Of a stretch of DNA of 64,000 nt, positions 36,512 to 44,563 are shown in pieces. The position numbers and the translations under genes were made by a program. The stretch is from contig JAFECJ010000022.1 in NCBI GenBank assembly GCA_018242205.1, positions 1 through 64,000 on the forward strand, read 5' to 3'. The notes below the pieces were generated by a model that ran no database searches, was not told the origin of the DNA, and saw nothing but the letters and a program-made list of their open reading frames with translations. Every line of letters begins with the position of its first letter. Within the stretch, counting starts at the first letter, position 1. This DNA comes from Pseudomonadota bacterium. GTDB taxonomy: Bacteria > Pseudomonadota > Alphaproteobacteria > Rhizobiales > Xanthobacteraceae.

Positions 36512-37360
36512 TCAGCCTTTCAGGATCACCTTGACCGCGTCGGCAAGCGGCGTCGTCGGCCGGCCGATCAGCTTCGACAAAGTGTGGCTGTCGTCAAACA
36601 GCGCGCCTTGCGAAATCGGCGCTTCCCAGCCGGCGATCATCTTGGCGAAGCCTTCCGGCACGCCGTGGCTGGCCAGCCCCGCCGCGTAATCGGCGATCGC
36701 GACATTCGTATAGGGAATGGTCTTGCCGGTCTGGCGGGAGATTTCCGCGGCGAGTTCGGTGAGCGTGAACGGCGTGTCGCCGGCGAGTTCGTAAGTCTTG
36801 CCGTCATGACCCGGCGTGGTCAGCACAGCGACCGCGGCCGCCGCATAATCCGCGCGCGCCGCCGCCGAGATCTTGCCGTTGCCGGCGGCGCCATAGAGCG
36901 CACCGCCCGCGACCGCGCCCTGGATGCCGGCCGCGTAGTTCTCGATGTACCAGCCGTTGCGCAGAAAGGTGTAGGCCATGCCGGACGCCTTGATCGCGGC
37001 TTCGGTGGCGCGGTGTTCGACGGCGAGATCGAGAGCGGACGAATCCGCATGCAGGATGCTGGTGTAGACGATGCGCTTCACGCCGGCTTTCTTCGCGGCG
37101 TCGATGATCGCCTTGTGCTGCGCCTCGCGCTGGCCGACCTCGCTCGACGAGATCAGCAGCACTGTATCGATGCCCTTGAGCGCGGCCTCGAGCGTCGCCG
37201 GCTTGCTGTAGTCGGCTTCGCGCGCGGCGATGCCGAGATCGGCGGCCTTGGCCGGTGAACGGACGAGGGCGACGAGCTCGCTCGCCGCCACCTTGGCCTT
37301 GAGCTGGGCGACGACGAGACGGCCGAGCTGGCCGGTCGCGCCGGTGATTCCGATAGTCAT
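36512..37360 (-). CDS. qorB: NAD(P)H-binding quinone oxidoreductase QorB-like (NmrA family)
   Basis: 282 residues. The Rossmann entry ITGATGQLGRLVVAQL, DYSKPATLEAALKGIDTVLLISSSE, VKRIVYTSILHAD and the mid-part LRNGWYIENY match the QorB/YtfG group, which reduces quinones with NADPH. It is divergent from an HxlR-type regulator, the same arrangement as ytfG-ytfH in enterobacteria. The start is ATG at 37360 with AGGAG upstream; a TTG nine bases earlier is too close to that site. Confidence 0.88.
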   Translation of the reverse strand: MTIGITGATGQLGRLVVAQLKAKVAASELVALVRSPAKAADLGIAAREADYSKPATLEAALKGIDTVLLISSSEVGQREAQHKAIIDAAKKAGVKRIVYTSILHADSSALDLAVEHRATEAAIKASGMAYTFLRNGWYIENYAAGIQGAVAGGALYGAAGNGKISAAARADYAAAAVAVLTTPGHDGKTYELAGDTPFTLTELAAEISRQTGKTIPYTNVAIADYAAGLASHGVPEGFAKMIAGWEAPISQGALFDDSHTLSKLIGRPTTPLADAVKVILKG

Positions 37361-37423
37361 GGGACTCAATCTCCTGGTGCGGTTTCGATGGCATCGAGAT
37401 AGAGGCCTTGATTATTTTTAGTA

Positions 37424-37444
37424 AGTACATACAAGAATGTAAGT
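37424..37444. promoter_or_regulatory. likely HxlR operator in qorB/hxlR divergent region
   Basis: AGTACAT-N6-ATGTAAGT forms an imperfect inverted repeat (ACAT/ATGT core) in an AT-rich stretch between the two divergent genes. Redox-sensing HxlR regulators usually bind such sites to control both promoters. Confidence 0.5.
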
Positions 37445-37484
37445 GTAGGAAATCTGCGCGAGCCGGGATAAGAGAGTTAAGCCA

Positions 37485-37925
37485 ATGGCAGGTCATGAGA
37501 ATTTTGATCTGGACGCGCCGGTGCCGCTGTCCGAGCAGCTGATGCGCGGCAATGTTCTCGCCGCGAATTGCCCGTCGCGCGACGTTCTCAAGCATCTGAC
37601 CAGTCGTTGGGGCGTGTTGGTCGTGATCGCGCTGGAACGGCGCATGCACCGGTTCAGCGAACTGCGGCGCACGATCGGCGGCGTCAGCGAACGCATGCTG
37701 GCGCAGACGCTGCAGCAACTGGAGGCCGACGGCATGGTGGCGCGCGTCGCGTATCAGGTCGTGCCGCCGCATGTAGAGTATAGTTTGACCCCGCTCGGCC
37801 GCGAGGCGGCGGAGAAGGTGAGGGCGCTGGCGGATTGGATCGAGGTCAGCCTGCCGCGCATCAGCATGCATAGGCGGACAGCAAAGGCCGGGCGAGACGA
37901 CGATCTCCGGGAAAGCGCGCTTTAA
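37485..37925 (+). CDS. HxlR-family redox-type transcriptional regulator
   Basis: 146 residues. CPSRDVLKHLTSRWGVLVVIALERRMHRFSELRRTIGGVSERMLAQTLQQLEADGMVARVAY is the HxlR winged helix; C29, just before the domain, is the conserved cysteine that in QorR/YodB-like members senses oxidation or quinones. It is divergent from the qorB-like gene, which is its probable target. Confidence 0.9.
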   Translation: MAGHENFDLDAPVPLSEQLMRGNVLAANCPSRDVLKHLTSRWGVLVVIALERRMHRFSELRRTIGGVSERMLAQTLQQLEADGMVARVAYQVVPPHVEYSLTPLGREAAEKVRALADWIEVSLPRISMHRRTAKAGRDDDLRESAL

Positions 37926-37989
37926 AGCGTCGCGCCCCCTCGCAATCCCGGCGCGGCGTCCTACCTCAAAACTCACGATGTAAAGGGTG

Positions 37990-38037
37990 TTGACATTCCG
38001 CTTTGACATCCTTATCAATGTAAATGTTATTTACATT
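37990..38037 (+). promoter_or_regulatory. promoter with overlapping perfect palindromic operator
   Basis: TTGACA at 37990-37995 and TATCAA at 38013-38018 are separated by exactly 17 bases. AATGTAAAT (38017-38025) and ATTTACATT (38029-38037) form a perfect 9-bp inverted repeat with a three-base spacer, starting inside the -10 box and covering the expected start point. This is a strongly repressible promoter for the DUF2852 gene; the repressor is not identified. Confidence 0.75.
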
Positions 38038-38058
38038 CACACGTGAGCGAGGCCGACG

Positions 38059-38535
38059 ATGCCTATCACCGCGAAGCTCGACGAATTCGGCAAGCCCGCC
38101 TGGATTGCCCTGACTGTGTTGGGGTTCATGGCCTGGTGGCCCCTGGGTCTCGCAATTCTGGCCTTCACAATCGGGAGCGGAAGAATGGGATGCGGTTATC
38201 GCGGCCACGATCGCTGGCAGCATAAGATGGATCGTCTGCAACAGAAGATGGACTGGATGCGCGCCAAGATGGGCGGCGGCAACGCCTCCGGCGGCGGTTT
38301 CGGTTTCGGCGGCGGCTCGCCATTTGGCGGGGGATCTTGGGGCCATCAGCCGTCGAGCGGCAACGCCGCCTTCGATGAATATCGCAGCGAGACGCTGAAG
38401 CGTCTCGAGGACGAGCAGCGCGAGTTCAAGGCGTTCCTGGAGCGGCTGCGCTTTGCCAAGGACAAGACCGAGTTCGATGCCTTCATGGCGGAGCGGCGCA
38501 ACCGCCCGTCCTCCGAGAGCCCCGCGCAGAACTAG
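38059..38535 (+). CDS. DUF2852 membrane protein
   Basis: 158 residues. One membrane segment (PAWIALTVLGFMAWWPLGLAILAFTI, about 13-38) is followed by a short helical KMDRLQQKMDWMRAKM region, a glycine-rich linker and a charged helix (DEYRSETLKRLEDEQREFKAFLERLRFAKDKTEFDAFMAERR), the standard DUF2852 layout of alphaproteobacteria. Function unknown; the tight palindromic operator upstream suggests stress or metal control, which is inference. Confidence 0.88.
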   Translation: MPITAKLDEFGKPAWIALTVLGFMAWWPLGLAILAFTIGSGRMGCGYRGHDRWQHKMDRLQQKMDWMRAKMGGGNASGGGFGFGGGSPFGGGSWGHQPSSGNAAFDEYRSETLKRLEDEQREFKAFLERLRFAKDKTEFDAFMAERRNRPSSESPAQN

Positions 38536-38581
38536 GGCATGATCCCGAAAACTGCATACCGGTTTTCGGGTCAGATCGTGC
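38536..38581. repeat. palindromic repeat (GCATGATCCCGAAAAC type)
   Basis: CCCGAAAAC pairs with GTTTTCGGG within GGGCATGATC...GATCGTGC. It is the common Rhizobiales short repeat found just after stop codons. Confidence 0.8.
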
Positions 38582-38617
38582 GCTAGCTTAAGTCCCCCAA
38601 CCCATCTGCGTTGTGCC

Positions 38618-38660
38618 AAGCCGTCCGCTCTCTCCCCGAGGCGGGCGGCTTTCTATTTTG
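38618..38660 (+). terminator. rho-independent terminator after DUF2852 gene
   Basis: AAGCCGTCCGC pairs with GCGGGCGGCTT (one G-T pair), followed by TCTATTTTG. It isolates the DUF2852 gene from the tol operon. The rest of the gap to tolQ (38661-38914) shows no gene; it presumably holds the tol promoter, which I cannot place. Confidence 0.7.
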
Positions 38661-38914
38661 TCATTTATGACGGCTACGGCTTGGATTGCGCTCGGCGCGC
38701 CATCCGCGCTAGAGCCATCCACTAACCAATCCTTAACCATAATCAGCGCTGTCTAAGGGGGCCCTGAGACCGGCCGGAGACCTCGCGTTCTCGGCCGCGA
38801 ATGCCCTCATTTGGTCAAGTTTGACGGGGATTCCGCCTGTTAAGCCGCGCCATTGATTAACTCTGCACCGGGCCGGACCCACGCACGGTTCGCGATACCT
38901 GAAGGACGTGCCTC

Positions 38915-39634
38915 ATGAATGCTGCCAGTGTGGCACAGTCGCTGCCCTCGATCGTCAGTTCCGACCTGTCGCTGTGGACCTTGTTCTGGCACGCCAGCTG
39001 GCTCGTCAAGCTGGTCATGGTCGGGCTGCTCGCCAGTTCGGTCTGGCTGTGGGCGATCGTCATCGACAAGACCGTGCTCTACGCCCGCACGCGGCGCGCC
39101 ATGGACCATTTCGAGGCGGCTTTCTGGTCGGGCCAGTCGCTCGAGGAACTCTACCGCACGCTGTCGTCGAAGCCGAACCATTCCATGGGCGCGCTGTTCG
39201 TCGCGGCGATGCGCGAATGGAAGCGCAGCTTCGAAGGCGCGCCGCGATCATTCGCCGGCCTGCAAATGCGCATCGACAAGGTCATGCAGGTGACCATCGC
39301 CCGCGAAGTGGAGCGGCTGGAAAAGCGCCTGCTGGTGCTGGCAACCATCGGCTCGGCCGGCCCGTTCATCGGCCTGTTCGGCACCGTGGTCGGCATCATG
39401 ACCAGCTTCCAGTCGATCGCGGCGTCGAAGAATACCTCGCTCGCCGTCGTCGCCCCCGGCATCGCCGAGGCGCTGATGGCGACCGCAATCGGCCTCATCG
39501 CCGCCATACCGGCGACGATTTTCTATAACAAGTTCGCCAGCGAAGTGAATAAACAGGCCCAGCGTCTGGAAGGCTTCGCCGACGAATTCTCGGCCATTCT
39601 GTCGCGTCAGATCGACGAGCGCGGCGGCAACTGA
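38915..39634 (+). CDS. tolQ: Tol-Pal system protein TolQ
   Basis: 239 residues, three membrane helices: WLVKLVMVGLLASSVWLWAIVI (about 29-50), LLVLATIGSAGPFIGLFGTVVGIMTSF (about 140-166) and APGIAEALMATAIGLIAAIPATIFYN (about 180-205). TolQ with TolR forms the proton channel that energises TolA during division and keeps the outer membrane attached. First gene of tolQRAB-pal. GAAGGACG precedes the ATG. Confidence 0.96.
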   Translation: MNAASVAQSLPSIVSSDLSLWTLFWHASWLVKLVMVGLLASSVWLWAIVIDKTVLYARTRRAMDHFEAAFWSGQSLEELYRTLSSKPNHSMGALFVAAMREWKRSFEGAPRSFAGLQMRIDKVMQVTIAREVERLEKRLLVLATIGSAGPFIGLFGTVVGIMTSFQSIAASKNTSLAVVAPGIAEALMATAIGLIAAIPATIFYNKFASEVNKQAQRLEGFADEFSAILSRQIDERGGN

Positions 39635-39710
39635 AGACCGGCGACAAGACGCGGATCGCGGGCCGTCCGGGGGCTTGAGGGCCTGCATCGCGTATCAGGG
39701 GACCTAGGCG

Positions 39711-40166
39711 ATGGCTGCATCGAATTTCGCTACGCCGAACGGCGGCAGGGGGCGCCACCGCCGCCGCGCGGTGATGGCCGAAATCAACGTCACGCCGATG
39801 GTCGACGTGATGCTGGTGCTGCTCATCATCTTCATGGTGTCGGCGCCGCTTCTAACCGTCGGCGTGCCGATCGACCTGCCGCAGACCCAGGCCAAGAGCC
39901 TCGACCAGGACCGCGAGCCGCTGACGCTGTCCGTCAACGACAAGGGCAAGGTCTATCTGCAGAACGAAGAAATCGACCTCGACAAGCTGGTGCCGAAGCT
40001 CGAAGCCGTCGCCGAAGCGCGCGGCGGCAAGGACGCCCGCGTCTATGTGCGCGGCGACAAGAACGCCAATTACGGGTCGATGATGTCGGTCATGGGCCGC
40101 CTGTCGGCCGCCGGCTTCCACCGCGTCGCGCTGGTCACCGAATTCGAACAGGGTGGCGGCAAATAG
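39711..40166 (+). CDS. tolR: Tol-Pal system protein TolR
   Basis: 151 residues. The single membrane helix carries the essential aspartate (INVTPMVDVMLVLLIIFMVSAPLLTVGVPIDLP), followed by the periplasmic domain with LTLSVNDKGKVYLQNEEIDLDKLVPKL and RGDKNANYGSMMSVMGRLSAAGFHRVALVTE. It forms the channel with TolQ. Confidence 0.96.
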   Translation: MAASNFATPNGGRGRHRRRAVMAEINVTPMVDVMLVLLIIFMVSAPLLTVGVPIDLPQTQAKSLDQDREPLTLSVNDKGKVYLQNEEIDLDKLVPKLEAVAEARGGKDARVYVRGDKNANYGSMMSVMGRLSAAGFHRVALVTEFEQGGGK

Positions 40167-40169
40167 ACG

Positions 40170-41033
40170 ATGCAGATGAGGACGGCATCGGTGATCTCGA
40201 CCGCCCTGCACATCGCCGTGCTGGGCTGGGCGACGCTGTCCTTCAACAGCAAGGCCTTCGAGGTCACGCCGCCTGAATCGCTGCCGGTCGACATCATCAG
40301 CGACAAGGAATTCTCCGAGATCACCAAGGGCGTCAAGGACGCCAAGAAGCCGGCCGAAAAGCCGAAGCCGGTCGTCGAGAAGATCGCCGATCCGCCGCCG
40401 AAGCCGGTTGAAGAATTGAAGCCGACGATCAACGACAAGCGCACCGTCGTGAACAACAAGGAGGCGGCCCCCGAGCCGCCGCCGCCGGAAAAGAAGCCGG
40501 ACCAGATCGCCGACAAGATCAAGGACGACAAGCCGAAGCCGGAAGCCAAGGCCGAGCCGCAGCCGATGCCGCCGAAGCGGCCGCCGCGGCCGAAGAAGCC
40601 CGAAGAGAAATTCGACCCGACCAAGATCGCCGCGCTGCTCGACAAGCGCGATCCGACGCGCGCGTCCATGACCGGCGCCGAGATCAACAAGGACGCCCAC
40701 CTCGGCACCGCCACCGGCGCCGCGGCCAAGCTGACGCAATCGGAGATCGACGCGTTCCGCCGCCGCGTCGAATCGTGCTGGACCGTGCCGGTCGGTGCGC
40801 GTGACGCTGGCAATCTACGCGTCGTCTTTCGTATCATGTTCCGGCGCGATGGCACCGTCGAACGCGGCCCCGACACGATCGAGGGTACGAGTTCGCCGTT
40901 CGGGCCCGCTTACGCCGACAGCGGACGGCGCGCTATCCTGCAATGCCAGCCTTACACCATGCTTCGGCCGGAGCATTACGACAGCTGGAAAGACGTCGAA
41001 ATCGAGTTCGATGCGAGCAAGATGTTCAATTGA
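40170..41033 (+). CDS. tolA: TolA-like periplasm-spanning protein
   Basis: 287 residues. The N-terminal anchor is SVISTALHIAVLGWATLSF (about 7-25); a very long Lys/Pro/Glu-rich stretch (about 50-155, with PKPEAK, PPKRPPRPKKPEEK) spans the periplasm; the C-terminal domain from about 190 (QSEIDAFRRRVESCWTVPVGAR...) contacts Pal/TolB. It is three bases after tolR. Confidence 0.92.
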   Translation: MQMRTASVISTALHIAVLGWATLSFNSKAFEVTPPESLPVDIISDKEFSEITKGVKDAKKPAEKPKPVVEKIADPPPKPVEELKPTINDKRTVVNNKEAAPEPPPPEKKPDQIADKIKDDKPKPEAKAEPQPMPPKRPPRPKKPEEKFDPTKIAALLDKRDPTRASMTGAEINKDAHLGTATGAAAKLTQSEIDAFRRRVESCWTVPVGARDAGNLRVVFRIMFRRDGTVERGPDTIEGTSSPFGPAYADSGRRAILQCQPYTMLRPEHYDSWKDVEIEFDASKMFN

Positions 41034-41086
41034 GGCCTTCCCATATTCACACGGCCGAGCGGCCGTTCCTATCGCGAGCGAATTGA

Positions 41087-42433
41087 ATGTTTAAAGCTGC
41101 CGATATTTGTCATTCGCCCGGCGTCACGCGCCGGACCCTCGTGGCGGGCGCCGGGATCGGCGCTCTGTCGGCGCTGACGCCGCGTCAGGCCGGCGCCGTG
41201 TTGCGGCTCGAGGTCACGTCGGGCAACGTGCAGCCGATGCCGATCGCGCTGCCGGATTTCCTCGCCGGCTCGCCGGCGGAAGCCGAGACCGCGCGCAACG
41301 TCACCGGCATCATCACCAACAATTTGCAGCGCTCCGGCCTGTTCGCGCCGATCAATCCGGCGGCCTTCACCGAGAAGATCACCAACTCGGATGCCATCCC
41401 GCGCTTTGCCGACTGGCGCGTCATCAACGCCCAGGCGCTCGTCACCGGCCGCCTCACCCGGCAGGGCGACGGTCGCCTCAAGGCCGAATTCCGCCTGTGG
41501 GACGTGTTCGCCGGGCAGCAACTCGACGGCAAACAGTATTTCACCACGCCGGACAACTGGCGGCGCATCGCGCACATCATCTCGGACGCGATCTACGAAC
41601 GCCTCACCGGCGAGAAGGGTTACTTCGACAGCCGCATCGTGTTCGTCGACGAAACCGGTCCGGCGCAGCGCCGCATCAAGCGGCTCGCCATCATGGACCA
41701 GGACGGCGCCGGCGTGCGCTACCTGACGCGCGGCGACGATCTGGTGCTGACGCCGCGCTTCAACCCGACCACGCAAGAGATTACCTACATGTCCTACGGA
41801 CAGGGCGATCCGCGCGTCTATCTACTCAACATCGAAACCGGCCAGCGCGAGATCGTCGGTAATTTCCCCGGCATGACCTTTGCGCCGCGGTTCTCGCCCG
41901 ACGGCCAGCGCGTCATCATGAGCTTGCAGCAGGGCGCCAACTCGAACCTGTTCACGATGGACCTGCGCTCGAAGCAGACGACGCGGCTCACCGACACGCC
42001 GGCGATCGACACGGCGCCGTGCTATTCACCGGACGGCCGCTATATCTGTTTCGAAAGCGATCGCGGCGGCTCGCCGCAGATCTATGTGATGGCGGCGAGC
42101 GGCGGCCAGGCGCAGCGCATCTCGTTCGGCGAGGGCAGCCATTCGACTCCGGTGTGGTCGCCGCGCGGCGACTTCATCGCCTTCACCGGCCAGGCGCGCG
42201 GCCAGTTCTCTATCGGCATCATCAAGCCGGATGGTTCGGGCGAGCGCTTGCTGACCTCGGGCTTCCACAACGAGGGCCCGACCTTCGCGCCGAACGGCCG
42301 CGTTATCATGTTCTTCCGCGATCTCGGCCAGGGGCCGAACCTGTTCACGATCGACATCACCGGCCGTAACGAACAGAAGGAGCCGACGCCGTCGCTGGCG
42401 TCCGATCCGGCCTGGTCGCCGCTGCTGTCGTAA
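41087..42433 (+). CDS. tolB: Tol-Pal system beta-propeller protein TolB
   Basis: 448 residues. The N-terminal domain (about 40-180) is followed by a six-bladed beta-propeller with repeats such as [58 protein letters not shown] and [28 protein letters not shown]. TolB binds Pal and is moved by TolA. Unlike the usual Sec signal, the leader looks like a Tat signal (T-R15-R16[14 protein letters not shown]). It is 53 bases after tolA. Confidence 0.96.
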   Translation: MFKAADICHSPGVTRRTLVAGAGIGALSALTPRQAGAVLRLEVTSGNVQPMPIALPDFLAGSPAEAETARNVTGIITNNLQRSGLFAPINPAAFTEKITNSDAIPRFADWRVINAQALVTGRLTRQGDGRLKAEFRLWDVFAGQQLDGKQYFTTPDNWRRIAHIISDAIYERLTGEKGYFDSRIVFVDETGPAQRRIKRLAIMDQDGAGVRYLTRGDDLVLTPRFNPTTQEITYMSYGQGDPRVYLLNIETGQREIVGNFPGMTFAPRFSPDGQRVIMSLQQGANSNLFTMDLRSKQTTRLTDTPAIDTAPCYSPDGRYICFESDRGGSPQIYVMAASGGQAQRISFGEGSHSTPVWSPRGDFIAFTGQARGQFSIGIIKPDGSGERLLTSGFHNEGPTFAPNGRVIMFFRDLGQGPNLFTIDITGRNEQKEPTPSLASDPAWSPLLS

Positions 42434-42729
42434 ATACCCGTCCGCCAAGTCGTCAGCGAAGGGCGGGCGGGCGTGCCGTTCGGGCATCACGTCGCCTGGA
42501 ATGTGGGGCAAGGCCGGCTTTGGCCGTCAGAGCGCCATATTCACCGGGTCTTAACCATGACCGACGGTTTAACCCGGCGTGGCGGTTTTTCACGACCTCG
42601 GCAATGTTCCATCAAGGTTGATGGAAGGTTCGCTTAACCACCGCGCTGGTACACGAGAGGCTGAACGCGCGCGCTCCCGGATCGGTGGGGCCGCCGCGCA
42701 CCGCGCATTGCGCGTAGGGAGTGTTGGGT

Positions 42730-43227
42730 ATGACTGAGATCGGAAAGCTTCTTCGCGGCGCTCGTCTGGCCGCCGTCCTTGCGCTGGGTTTGGCCATTTC
42801 GGCCTGCGCCAACCAGAATGCCACCGACGGCGCCAATGGCGGCGCCGGTTCGGCCTCGACGCCGGGCAGCCAGCAGGACTTCGTGGTCAATGTCGGCGAC
42901 CGAGTCTTCTTCGACACCGACCAGACCGACCTGTCGCCGACCGCGCGTGAGACCCTCGACAAGCAGGTGCAGTGGCTGAGCCGCTATAGCCAGTACACCT
43001 TCACAATCGAAGGTCACGCCGACGAGCGCGGTACCCGCGAATACAACATCGCGCTCGGCGCCCGCCGCGCCCAGAACGTGCGCGATTATCTGGTCCAGCA
43101 CGGCATCGCCGCCAACCGCATGCGCACCATCTCTTACGGCAAGGAGCGCCCGGTCGCGGTGTGTAACGACATCTCGTGCTGGTCGCAGAACCGCCGCGCG
43201 GTGACGGTGCTCAACGCCGGCTCGTGA
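42730..43227 (+). CDS. pal: peptidoglycan-associated lipoprotein Pal
   Basis: 165 residues. The lipobox LAISAC places the lipidated cysteine at C26. A short Gly/Ala/Asn linker leads to the OmpA-like domain: NVGDRVFFDTDQTDLSP, FTIEGHADERGTREYNIALGARRAQNVRDYL and ISYGKERPV, whose D and R grip peptidoglycan. It tethers the outer membrane to the wall. AGGGAG lies eight bases before ATG 42730; the two codons upstream (GTG TTG) are not used. A 296-base gap separates it from tolB. Confidence 0.95.
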   Translation: MTEIGKLLRGARLAAVLALGLAISACANQNATDGANGGAGSASTPGSQQDFVVNVGDRVFFDTDQTDLSPTARETLDKQVQWLSRYSQYTFTIEGHADERGTREYNIALGARRAQNVRDYLVQHGIAANRMRTISYGKERPVAVCNDISCWSQNRRAVTVLNAGS

Positions 43228-43395
43228 TCCGCGTCACATAGCGCCGGCGCTATCTGAGGCGCCGGCGTGCGACGCATCGACGAAATCCGATCAAATATTT
43301 CCAGCTTGTCAGCCCTGCCGCGCTGAGCAATTCTGACGCGGTATCGGGGGCTGGCGTGCATCATCACCGGCCCCGCTATTCTTTGGGGGCTGGCG

Positions 43396-44550
43396 ATGAC
43401 GGATCGGTGGACGCGCCTGCGCGGGCTGGCCCGAGCGGCTGCGCTGGCCTCGGCAACGCTGCTGGCGGCCTGCGGTGAAAAAAACACCTATGTCGCGCCG
43501 CCGCCGCCCAAGGTGACGGTCGCTGCGCCGGTCTCCAAACCGGTGACCCGCTATCTGGAATCGACCGGCAACGTGGCCGCCGTCAACACGGCCGATCTCG
43601 TCGCCCGCGTCGCCGGTTTCGTCCAGACGAACAGTTACAACGACGGCGACTCGGTCAAGAAGGGCCAGGTGCTGTTCGTCATCGAACAGAAGCCCTACGA
43701 GCTCAAGGTTCAGCAGGCCAAAGCGGCCGAGGACAACGCCCGTGCTACGCTGGTGAAGGCGCAAGCCGATTATCAGCGCCAGGCCGAACTGGTGCCGAGC
43801 GGCTCGGCGTCGAAGTCGACGCTGGATAACGCCGTGGCGACGCGGGACAGCGCCCAGGCCAGCCTCAACCAGGCGATCGCCTCGACCAAGCTGGCCGAGA
43901 ACGATCTGGCCTATACGCAAGTGACCGCGCCGTTCGACGGCATCGTCAGCGCGCGCAAGGTGTCGGTCGGCGCCTATGTGTCGGGCACCGGCAATCCGCT
44001 TGCCTCGATCGTTTCGACCGATCCGGTCTACGTGAACTTCACCATCGGCGAACAGGAATTACTGCGCATCCGCGCCATGATCGCGGAGCGCGGGTTGACG
44101 CCGGCGGATCTCAAGAAAGTGCCGGTCGAAGTCGCGCTGCAGACCGACACCGGTTATCCGCACAAAGGCACCCTCGATTACGGCGCGCCGACGGTCGATG
44201 CCTCGACCGGCACGCTCGCCGCCCGCGCCATCCTCGACAATCCGAAGAACGTCTTGTTGCCCGGCCTGTTCGTGCGGGTGCGCGTGCCGCTCGGGCCGCC
44301 GAAGGACGAACTGCTGGTGCCGGACGTCGCGCTCGGCACCGACCAGAGCGGGCGCTATCTGCTCGTCGTCAACAAGGACAATGTGGTCGAACAGCGCCGC
44401 GTCGAGCTTGGCCCGCTCGACGGCACGCTGCAGGTGATCGACAAGGGCGTTGCCGCCGGCGACCGCGTCATCGTCAACGGCATGCTGCGCGCGGTGCCGG
44501 GCCAGAAGGTCGATCCGCAGACGGCGGCGACGCCGGCGAAGTCCTCGTAA
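43396..44550 (+). CDS. RND efflux periplasmic adaptor (lipoprotein)
   Basis: 384 residues, an AcrA/MexA-type membrane fusion protein. Its lipobox is LLAACG (C26). It has the lipoyl halves ...TADLVARVAGFVQTNSYNDGDSVKKGQVLFVIEQKPYE and LAYTQVTAPFDGIVSARKVSVGAYVS, a helical hairpin between them, and the beta-barrel VDASTGTLAARAILDNPKNVLLPGLFVRVRVPLG. It links the inner-membrane pump to an outer-membrane channel. It is 13 bases upstream of the RND pump gene; no TolC-type channel gene is in the window. Confidence 0.93.
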   Translation: MTDRWTRLRGLARAAALASATLLAACGEKNTYVAPPPPKVTVAAPVSKPVTRYLESTGNVAAVNTADLVARVAGFVQTNSYNDGDSVKKGQVLFVIEQKPYELKVQQAKAAEDNARATLVKAQADYQRQAELVPSGSASKSTLDNAVATRDSAQASLNQAIASTKLAENDLAYTQVTAPFDGIVSARKVSVGAYVSGTGNPLASIVSTDPVYVNFTIGEQELLRIRAMIAERGLTPADLKKVPVEVALQTDTGYPHKGTLDYGAPTVDASTGTLAARAILDNPKNVLLPGLFVRVRVPLGPPKDELLVPDVALGTDQSGRYLLVVNKDNVVEQRRVELGPLDGTLQVIDKGVAAGDRVIVNGMLRAVPGQKVDPQTAATPAKSS

Positions 44551-44563
44551 CGAGGGCCCGGCG

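Noticed and set aside
44450..44563. Arg-rich N-terminal extension of the RND permease
   Set aside because: It is the adaptor gene read in another frame; the conserved permease N-terminus begins at 44564.
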